Positions 5,486 to 9,903 of a stretch of DNA of 9,903 bases are shown here, one piece after another. A program made the translations under genes and the position numbers. The stretch spans positions 1-9,903 of the forward strand of contig PPGL01000013.1 in assembly GCA_003173915.1 (NCBI GenBank), in the 5' to 3' direction. Position 1 is the stretch's first letter; each line of letters opens with the position of its first letter. Source of the DNA: Candidatus Levyibacteriota bacterium (GTDB lineage: Bacteria; Patescibacteria; Microgenomatia; Levybacterales; UBA12049). Below the pieces are notes generated by a model, which ran no database searches, was not told the origin of the DNA, and saw nothing but the letters and a program-made list of their open reading frames with translations.

Positions 5486-6373
5486 ATGAATAAAACAACA
5501 GGATCATTTGAAGTAAAAGTTGGACTTGCACAAATGCTCAAAGGCGGCGTTATTATGGACGTTGTAAATGCCGAACAAGCAAAGATTGCAGAAGATGCCG
5601 GAGCATGTGCTGTGATGGCGCTTGAGCGTGTTCCTGCAGATATTCGTGCGTCAGGTGGCGTTGCAAGAATGTCAGACCCAGAAATGATCCAAAAAATCAT
5701 GGATACAGTCACTATTCCTGTCATGGCAAAATGCCGCATTGGACACTTTGTCGAAGCACAAATTTTGGAAGCAATTGGGATTGACTATATTGATGAATCA
5801 GAAGTCTTGACTCCAGCTGATGAAGAACATCATATTGATAAGCATCCATTTAAAGTTCCATTTGTTTGCGGCTGCCGCAATTTAGGAGAAGCTCTCAGAA
5901 GAATTAACGAAGGTGCAGCAATGATACGAACAAAAGGAGAAGCTGGAACAGGAAATGTTGTTGAAGCAGTTCGTCATCAACGAGCAGTGACACAAGAAAT
6001 TGAAGCTCTTAAATCAATGACAGAAACACAATTAAAAAAAGCTGCAGATGAAATGAAAGTTCCTGTTGATTTAGTCAAAGAGGTAAGAAAACTTGGTAGA
6101 CTTCCGGTGGTAAATTTTGCAGCAGGAGGCATTGCAACGCCAGCTGACGCAGCACTCATGATGCAACTTGGCTCAGATGGAGTTTTTGTTGGATCTGGTA
6201 TTTTTAAATCCGATAATCCATCAAAAAGAGCAAAAGCGATTGTGAAGGCAACAACACAATATAATAGCCCAGAGATTATCGCTGAAGTATCTAAAGGTCT
6301 TGGACAGCCAATGAACAGTATCGATATAAAAACACTCGAACCCGAACAACTATTGGCAACCCGAGGATGGTAA
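5486..6373 (+). CDS. pdxS: Pyridoxal 5'-phosphate synthase subunit PdxS
   Basis: PdxS condenses ribose 5-phosphate, glyceraldehyde 3-phosphate and ammonia delivered by PdxT into PLP, in the DXP-independent route. The 295-residue product is near-canonical in length and sequence. Key residues are in place: D25 in 'VIMDVVN', the ribose-5-phosphate Schiff-base lysine K82 in 'MAKCRIGH', and K150 in '[10 protein letters not shown]'. The phosphate-binding segments '[14 protein letters not shown]' and '[12 protein letters not shown]' follow, and the protein ends 'LLATRGW'. The ATG begins 5 nt after the tRNA-Ser CCA with no Shine-Dalgarno, so expression most likely depends on the tRNA promoter at 5346-5374. 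pdxT follows 56 bp downstream on the same strand. Confidence 0.98.
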   Translation: MNKTTGSFEVKVGLAQMLKGGVIMDVVNAEQAKIAEDAGACAVMALERVPADIRASGGVARMSDPEMIQKIMDTVTIPVMAKCRIGHFVEAQILEAIGIDYIDESEVLTPADEEHHIDKHPFKVPFVCGCRNLGEALRRINEGAAMIRTKGEAGTGNVVEAVRHQRAVTQEIEALKSMTETQLKKAADEMKVPVDLVKEVRKLGRLPVVNFAAGGIATPADAALMMQLGSDGVFVGSGIFKSDNPSKRAKAIVKATTQYNSPEIIAEVSKGLGQPMNSIDIKTLEPEQLLATRGW

Positions 6374-6382
6374 AACAATTTG

Positions 6383-6429
6383 TAATTTTTAATTTTCAAT
6401 GAAAATTGAAAACTGGAAATTGAAAATTT
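6383..6429. repeat. AT-rich 7-bp tandem repeat between pdxS and pdxT (locus 2)
   Basis: Heptamers such as TAATTTT (twice), then AATTGAA (twice) separated by AACTGGA, recur at 7-bp spacing right up to the pdxT ATG. They create short hairpins, for example AATTTTCA with TGAAAATT. No terminator-like GC stem or promoter is seen here. Confidence 0.6.
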
Positions 6430-7068
6430 ATGAAACTTCCTACTCCTATCGCTTGGGAACTCTCCAAAAGCAAAACTAAGAAAGACAAAACCATAGGCGT
6501 ACTTTCACTTCAAGGGAATTTTTTAGAACATATTCAAGTTTTTGATCATCTAGGCTACAAAACAAAAGAAGTACGTTTGCCCAAAGACTTAGAAGTAATT
6601 GATGCTATTATTTTGCCAGGTGGAGAAAGCACAACTATGGCAAATCTCCTAAATGTGTTTGAACTACGAGAACCCTTAAAAAAAAGAATTCAAGAAGGCA
6701 TGCCGGTCTGGGGAACCTGTGCAGGAATGATTCTTCTTGCAAAAAAAATTGTTCAAGACAGACCAGAAACGCTCGGACTTATGGATATTACTGTGAATAG
6801 AAACGCTTTTGGCAGACAGATTGACAGTTTTGAAGTCGATGTAAAAATAAAAGAAATCGGAGAAAAACCACTCCATGCAACGTTTATCCGTGCACCCTTT
6901 ATAGAAAAAGCAGAATCAAACGTAGATATTCTTGCAACACTTGATACTGGAACAATTATTGCAGCACGTCAAAAGAATATGCTTGCAACAAGTTTTCACC
7001 CAGAGCTAACAAATGACACCAGGCTTCATGAATATTTTGCATCTTTCATTTCTTCATTGCAAAAGTAA
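6430..7068 (+). CDS. pdxT: Pyridoxal 5'-phosphate synthase glutaminase subunit PdxT
   Basis: PdxT is the class I glutamine amidotransferase that hydrolyses glutamine and passes ammonia to PdxS. In the 212-residue product the family start 'IGVLSLQGNFLEH' is at residue 22, followed by 'IILPGGEST' (60-68). The catalytic cysteine is C97 in 'WGTCAGMIL', and the His/Glu pair is H190 and E192 in 'SFHPEL'. The family usually begins within a few residues of the IGVLxLQG strand, so the first 20 residues ('MKLPTPIAWELSKSKTKKDK') are an unusual basic extension. No start codon lies nearer the core, so the extension looks real. The gene is expected to be co-transcribed with pdxS through the heptamer-repeat spacer. 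Confidence 0.97.
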   Translation: MKLPTPIAWELSKSKTKKDKTIGVLSLQGNFLEHIQVFDHLGYKTKEVRLPKDLEVIDAIILPGGESTTMANLLNVFELREPLKKRIQEGMPVWGTCAGMILLAKKIVQDRPETLGLMDITVNRNAFGRQIDSFEVDVKIKEIGEKPLHATFIRAPFIEKAESNVDILATLDTGTIIAARQKNMLATSFHPELTNDTRLHEYFASFISSLQK

Positions 7069-7085
7069 CTTCGTCACTTTACACT
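7057..7085 (+). promoter_or_regulatory. Candidate leaderless promoter of the Nudix-like gene
   Basis: TTGCAA (7057-7062, inside the end of pdxT), a 17-bp spacer, and TACACT (7080-7085), then 6 nt to the ATG at 7092. Each box has two mismatches; the support is mainly the spacing, shared with other genes here. Confidence 0.4.
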
Positions 7086-7091
7086 TGATAT

Positions 7092-8141
7092 ATGGAGCAA
7101 GATCTTCTTTCCGCAGCAGTAGGAATTGTTTTAGGAGTAATTCTTGAGGATCCGCTTACAAATCTCCGAGATAATCTTTTCCATCGATATAAAAGACTCT
7201 TTTACAAAAAGCGTGTTGCTCTTTCTGAAAATTTTACATTTGGCAATATCAAAACTGCCTGGCGAATTCTTGATGGAACAGGTGAAGAAAAATATGATCC
7301 TGAAACGATTACTACTCATTTTGAAAATAAAAAGCCAACATTTTCCTCACTTGTTAAGGAGAAACGAGAAGAAATTGAAAAAGAACAAGAAAAGTTACAC
7401 AAAGAAGGAAAGGCATTTTCATGGAATGGAGATGTATTAACGCTGCAAAAATTTTTAATTTCTCGCTTTGGCGATGAAGAAAATCAATCCCTTGAAATGT
7501 GGTTTCACCTAACCGACTACTATACCTTTATGGCAACAAATGAAATCATGGAACAAAAAGATATGCAAGAAAAAATTGTTACCGACCCTAATTGGAATCA
7601 ACCTATCCCAACAATTTGTAATTCTGTAGGAGTTAATTTAGCTGTAGTTACAGAAGATGAATACTTAATTCTTACCAAACGAAGCAGTGATGTTGCCAGT
7701 TACAAGGATCTCTATCATATTTCTATGAATGAAGGCCTTAATCGCGCTCTGGATAGAAATATCCATAATCCGGCACCAGATATCTATCGCTGCGCTATAA
7801 GGGGCCTTGCTGAAGAACTTGGTGTTTCGGATATTAGTACAGAGCAAATCTCTCTTCTAAGTTTTGGCGTAGATATTGAGCATTCACAATGGGGAATACT
7901 AGGCGTTGCAAAAATAAATAAAACAGCAGAAGAAGTACAAGCATGGCGTAATCGCGGAGCAAAAGACAAATGGGAAGCAACTGAGATGCATCTTCTTAAA
8001 TTTCGCGTTGACGATGTTGTAAAATTTATTGCAGAACATCCACACTGGACACCTTCAGGATTAACGTGTATTTACCATGCACTTGTTCACGAATTTAAAC
8101 GCGCTCGTGTTGAAGCGGCAATCGCAAAATATATAAAATAA
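7092..8141 (+). CDS. Membrane-anchored protein with divergent Nudix-like C-terminal domain
   Basis: A 349-residue protein in three parts. Residues 4-19 ('DLLSAAVGIVLGVILE') can form one membrane helix, followed by a basic stretch 'HRYKRLFYKKR'. Residues 50-170 are charged and helical, including 'KEKREEIEKEQEKLHKEGK'. Residues 175-320 look like a Nudix fold: strands 'VNLAVVTEDEYLILTKRS', the helix 'AIRGLAEELGV' (235-245), 'QWGILGVAKI' and 'TEMHLLKF'. The helix matches the R-E-x-x-E-E-x-G end of the Nudix box with E241/E242 retained, but RE is RG and the upstream G-x5-E is missing or displaced. Hydrolysis of a nucleoside-diphosphate compound is possible but unproven. No SD is present, and a candidate -10 ends 6 nt before the ATG. 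It is not obviously related to the PLP genes before it. Confidence 0.65.
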   Translation: MEQDLLSAAVGIVLGVILEDPLTNLRDNLFHRYKRLFYKKRVALSENFTFGNIKTAWRILDGTGEEKYDPETITTHFENKKPTFSSLVKEKREEIEKEQEKLHKEGKAFSWNGDVLTLQKFLISRFGDEENQSLEMWFHLTDYYTFMATNEIMEQKDMQEKIVTDPNWNQPIPTICNSVGVNLAVVTEDEYLILTKRSSDVASYKDLYHISMNEGLNRALDRNIHNPAPDIYRCAIRGLAEELGVSDISTEQISLLSFGVDIEHSQWGILGVAKINKTAEEVQAWRNRGAKDKWEATEMHLLKFRVDDVVKFIAEHPHWTPSGLTCIYHALVHEFKRARVEAAIAKYIK

Positions 8142-8149
8142 CTACTTTT

Positions 8150-8158
8150 TGCTACAAT
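8150..8158 (+). promoter_or_regulatory. Extended -10 promoter upstream of the TlyA-like gene
   Basis: TGC-TACAAT is an extended -10 with one mismatch in the hexamer and no clear -35. It is followed after 6 nt by an ATG at 8165 that is in frame with the methyltransferase but meets TAG two codons later. Transcripts from here would carry the repeat at 8165-8240 as a leader of about 87 nt. Confidence 0.5.
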
Positions 8159-8164
8159 AGACGT

Positions 8165-8240
8165 ATGGTTTAGGGTTCATTGGTAAATAGTTCATGGTTA
8201 AGGGTTACTAATTCTACCCTCTACCATCTACCCTCAACAA
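8165..8240. repeat. 7-bp tandem repeat with hairpin (locus 3)
   Basis: Units ATGGTTT, AGGGTTC and relatives, then TCTACCC and TCTACCA in near-complementary form, recur with a 7-bp period. The two halves fold back: ATGGTTAAGGGT (8194-8205) with ACCCTCTACCAT (8216-8227), with two mismatches in 12 bp and a 10-nt loop. It fills the space between the promoter at 8150 and the start codon at 8252. Confidence 0.6.
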
Positions 8241-8251
8241 TATACAAATTT

Positions 8252-8818
8252 ATGACTCATAACCTACTTAGGTTTGCTTCTCGGGCTGGGGAAAAACTCG
8301 AACACGCCATACAAGAATTTCACATTGACGTGTCTGGGAAAACCTGTGCTGATTTTGGAAGTAGTGTTGGGGGATTTGTTGATTGTCTACTTCAACACGG
8401 CGCGGCAAAAGTCTATGCCGTTGAGACGGGCTACGGACAACTTGCATGGAAGCTTCGCCAAGACCACCGCGTTGTGGTGATGGAACGAACCAATGCAATG
8501 CATGTCACGCTTCCTGAGAAAATGGATCTTATTACAAACGATACTTCCTGGACCAAACAAAAAAACATTTTGCCAAATATACTACATAATCTCAAGCCAG
8601 AAGGACGAATTGTTACTCTTATCAAACCCCATTACGAAGCAGAAAAACATTTATTACAAAAAGGAGTACTTGATGAGTTTGTAGCAGAATCGGTTGCGAA
8701 GAAAACGCTTGAGGAGATACAATCAATGGAACTTACAGTACTCGGATTCACTAAATCCCCACTTGTAGGAGGAAAAGGTGGAAATACCGAATATCTCGCA
8801 TTTTTACAAGGTAGATAA
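8252..8818 (+). CDS. TlyA-like FtsJ-domain RNA methyltransferase lacking S4 domain
   Basis: This 188-residue protein matches the methyltransferase half of TlyA/hemolysin-A proteins, which 2'-O-methylate cytidines in rRNA using SAM. It begins 'LLRFASRAGEKLEHAI', then the SAM-binding 'CADFGSSVGGFVDCLLQHGA' and the near-canonical 'VYAVETGYGQLAWKLRQDHRVVVMERTNA'. The K-D-K-E catalytic tetrad of FtsJ-type enzymes can be assigned to K15, D97, K125 and E180. The usual 'DVSFISL' is changed to 'NDTSWTK' and 'KPQFE' to 'KPHYE'. The N-terminal S4 RNA-binding domain of about 60 residues is absent, and no S4-coding sequence is seen upstream. ATG 8252 is chosen because the longer frame from TTG 8180 only translates the heptamer repeat. 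A weak TATACA lies 5 nt before it. Confidence 0.85.
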   Translation: MTHNLLRFASRAGEKLEHAIQEFHIDVSGKTCADFGSSVGGFVDCLLQHGAAKVYAVETGYGQLAWKLRQDHRVVVMERTNAMHVTLPEKMDLITNDTSWTKQKNILPNILHNLKPEGRIVTLIKPHYEAEKHLLQKGVLDEFVAESVAKKTLEEIQSMELTVLGFTKSPLVGGKGGNTEYLAFLQGR

Positions 8819-8821
8819 CTT

Positions 8822-8857
8822 TTTATTCTTAATTTATAATTCTTGATTCATAATTCT
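8822..8857. repeat. AT-rich 7-bp tandem repeat (locus 4)
   Basis: Read on the minus strand, ATTATGA, ATCAAGA, ATTATAA and ATTAAGA follow one another at 7-bp steps, the same unit type as at 5272-5318 but inverted. It ends just before the extended -10 of the transporter gene. Confidence 0.6.
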
Positions 8858-8865
8858 GTTACAAT
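8857..8865 (+). promoter_or_regulatory. Extended -10, leaderless promoter of the VIT-family gene
   Basis: TGT-TACAAT (one mismatch in the hexamer) ends 6 nt before ATG 8872, so the transcript should begin at or next to the start codon. No convincing -35 is present. Confidence 0.55.
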
Positions 8866-8871
8866 ACAACC

Positions 8872-9597
8872 ATGACACGCCCAACAAAAGAAGAATTTCT
8901 CAAGCACAAACAGCGAGAAAAGCACAAAAAAGAAAATCCTCTTCGCGATGTTATTCTTGGTGGACAGGATGGACTTGTTAATGCGCTTGGCATTATTTTA
9001 GGATTTGCAGCAGTATCTTCAAATACCCACATTCTTATTGCAACAGTTTTAGCAGCAACAGCAGCAGAATCACTGTCTATGGGTGCAGTTGCTTACACAT
9101 CAGCACTTGCCCAAAAAGACTATTACGAAAGTGAGAAGAAAAAAGAGATAGAAGAGATTGCAGAAGAACCAGAAATGGAGAGAGAAGAAGTACGACAAAT
9201 TTATGAAGCAAAAGGATTTTCAGGAAAGGTGCTTGACGAACTTGTTGAAACAATTACTGCAAGTAAAACACTTTGGCTCACTACAATGATGCAAGAAGAA
9301 CTTAATTTACATCCAATTAACACAAGAGATGTTTTAAAAAGTGCTGTTATTGTCACAATTACAACTGCTATTGGACATCTTATTCCACTTATTCCTTTTT
9401 TCTTCTCCCAACACCAAACAGCAGTGATGCTAGCAATCATCATGAGCGCATTTACTTTATTTGCAACAGGAGTCTATCAAGCACTCACTCTTACCGGAAG
9501 TTGGTGGAAAAGTGGAATTCGTATGGTTATTATTGGCATTGGTGCTGCAATTTTAGGATTTGTGATTGCAAAACTGTTTAATATAAGCGCAGCCTAA
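8872..9597 (+). CDS. VIT1/CCC1 family membrane transporter (putative Fe2+/Mn2+ exporter)
   Basis: Members of this family move ferrous iron or manganese out of the cytoplasm; eukaryotic members load vacuoles. The 241-residue protein begins with a basic tail, then the family signature 'RDVILGGQDGLVNALGIILGFA' (25-46). TM2 is 'ILIATVLAATAAESLSMGAVAYTSALA' (54-80), with the conserved acidic residue E66 in the membrane. Residues 84-148 form the cytosolic metal-binding helices, rich in Glu and Met ('EEPEMEREEV', 'TMMQEELNLHP'). Three more membrane helices follow: about 155-178, 183-207 and 216-236. Five TMs and this order fit the family. Substrate choice between iron and manganese cannot be read from the sequence. 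It stands as its own unit behind an extended -10 promoter. Confidence 0.92.
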   Translation: MTRPTKEEFLKHKQREKHKKENPLRDVILGGQDGLVNALGIILGFAAVSSNTHILIATVLAATAAESLSMGAVAYTSALAQKDYYESEKKKEIEEIAEEPEMEREEVRQIYEAKGFSGKVLDELVETITASKTLWLTTMMQEELNLHPINTRDVLKSAVIVTITTAIGHLIPLIPFFFSQHQTAVMLAIIMSAFTLFATGVYQALTLTGSWWKSGIRMVIIGIGAAILGFVIAKLFNISAA

Positions 9598-9620
9598 ACT
9601 TCATTCCTAGCCTCACAGTA

Positions 9621-9629
9621 TGGTATACT
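9621..9629 (+). promoter_or_regulatory. Extended -10 promoter of tRNA-Ser(CGA)
   Basis: TGG-TATACT is an extended -10 with one mismatch in the hexamer; no clear -35 is seen. The predicted start near 9636 would give a leader of about 100 nt that includes the nested palindrome at 9652-9707. The same TGN-TATACT form precedes the other tRNA-Ser. Confidence 0.6.
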
Positions 9630-9651
9630 TCATTTAGATTTAGAGACATGT

Positions 9652-9707
9652 GTAGTGACGCCATTTATGGCGCTTTAAAGAAAACGTGCGATAAATCGCA
9701 CCACTAC
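9652..9707. repeat. Nested palindromic element (three-way-junction fold) upstream of tRNA-Ser
   Basis: Outer arms GTAGTG (9652-9657) and CACTAC (9702-9707) are exact inverted repeats. Inside are two perfect hairpins, CGCCA-TTTA-TGGCG (9659-9672) and GTGCGA-TAAA-TCGCAC (9686-9701), joined by an A-rich linker. The two halves are themselves inverted copies: GCCATTTATGGC on one side against GCGATTTATCGC on the other strand, so C-G is exchanged for G-C in both strands of the small stem. It resembles REP/MITE-type palindromic units; an RNA role in the tRNA leader is possible. Confidence 0.8.
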
Positions 9708-9737
9708 TGTTCCCTAATACTTATTGCCTAAACCTTT

Positions 9738-9826
9738 GGAGAGGTCGCATAGTGGTCTAGTGCGGCGGTTTCGAAAACCGCTGTGGGGAGTTTTCCCTAC
9801 CGTGGGTTCAAATCCCACCCTCTCCG
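9738..9826 (+). tRNA. tRNA-Ser (anticodon CGA)
   Basis: Acceptor GGAGAGG (9738-9744) pairs perfectly with CCTCTCC (9819-9825), with discriminator G at 9826. The anticodon stem GCGGT/ACCGC closes TTCGAAA, giving anticodon CGA for the serine UCG codon. A long variable arm (GGGGAG...TTCCCT region) marks a class II tRNA, and the T-arm is GTGGG, TTCAAAT, CCCAC. CCA is not encoded (CCT follows), unlike the tRNA-Ser(GCU) at 5387. Confidence 0.95.
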
Positions 9827-9903
9827 CCTTCACACCGTTTCAAAACGGGCGCCTCATTAGCTTTGAAAGATAGAGAAAAGAATTCGGATGCGTTACTGAA
9901 TGC
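9827..9903 (+). other. 3' flank of tRNA-Ser(CGA), no gene recognised
   Basis: A 5-bp hairpin CCGTT-TCAA-AACGG (9835-9848) follows the tRNA but has no T-tract, so it is not a clear terminator. No convincing coding start is visible before the window ends. Confidence 0.4.

Noticed and set aside
5377..5739. Minus-strand open frame over tRNA-Ser and the start of pdxS
   Set aside because: It is antisense to a perfect tRNA and to a highly conserved PdxS N-terminus.
8165..8240. CRISPR-like repeat array
   Set aside because: The units are 7 bp, degenerate and contiguous, without spacers or cas genes.
8165..8251. Coding extension of the TlyA-like protein through the repeat (from TTG 8180, or from ATG 8165 with TAG recoded)
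   Set aside because: The extra residues only translate the heptamer repeat, do not resemble an S4 domain, and nothing else in the window suggests TAG recoding.
9835..9848. Intrinsic terminator after tRNA-Ser(CGA)
   Set aside because: A 5-bp stem without any following T-tract.

Overview
The window is an AT-rich, densely packed bacterial segment read with the standard code: most genes stop at TAA, and comFC stops at TGA exactly where ComF proteins normally end. No clear Shine-Dalgarno sequence precedes any gene. Instead, several genes have a -10-like hexamer ending 6-7 nt before the start codon, which suggests leaderless mRNAs. The mix of genes (a 'DPDFGWH' membrane protein, a beta-propeller fragment, many unrecognised proteins, very short spacers, AT-rich heptamer repeats) resembles Patescibacteria/CPR genomes such as Microgenomates or Parcubacteria. 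That placement is inference, because no rRNA or phylogenetic marker was analysed.

Layout. 1-904 (+): 3' part of a beta-propeller protein whose start lies outside the window, converging on a polytopic GT-C-like membrane protein (908-2401, -). A 38-bp divergent promoter region then leads to smpB (2440-2886, +) and ssrA/tmRNA (2932-3349, +), so the whole trans-translation pair is present. A convergent unknown helical protein follows (3357-4451, -); its C-terminus ends in LAA like an ssrA degron. Upstream of it lies comFC (4483-5268, -), interrupted in frame by a palindromic repeat. From 5346 rightward comes a tRNA-Ser(GCU) with a strong promoter, followed after only 5 nt by pdxS and then pdxT, the two subunits of the glutamine-dependent PLP synthase. 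Next are a membrane-anchored Nudix-like protein (7092-8141), a TlyA-like RNA methyltransferase lacking its S4 domain (8252-8818), a VIT/CCC1-type metal transporter (8872-9597), a nested palindromic element (9652-9707) and a tRNA-Ser(CGA) (9738-9826).

Main points of interest. (1) The tmRNA has a well-formed PK1 and resume codon, but its tag reads 37 codons and ends in ILHC instead of LAA. (2) The neighbouring convergent protein ends in ANEFSLAA, very close to a classical tag. (3) tRNA-Ser processing would leave pdxS mRNA with about a 5-nt leader. (4) Spacers at four gene starts are built of degenerate 7-bp tandem repeats; one appears to have separated a leaderless promoter and start codon from the tlyA-like gene. 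(5) Two palindromic elements are present, one inside comFC and one in the leader of the second tRNA-Ser.
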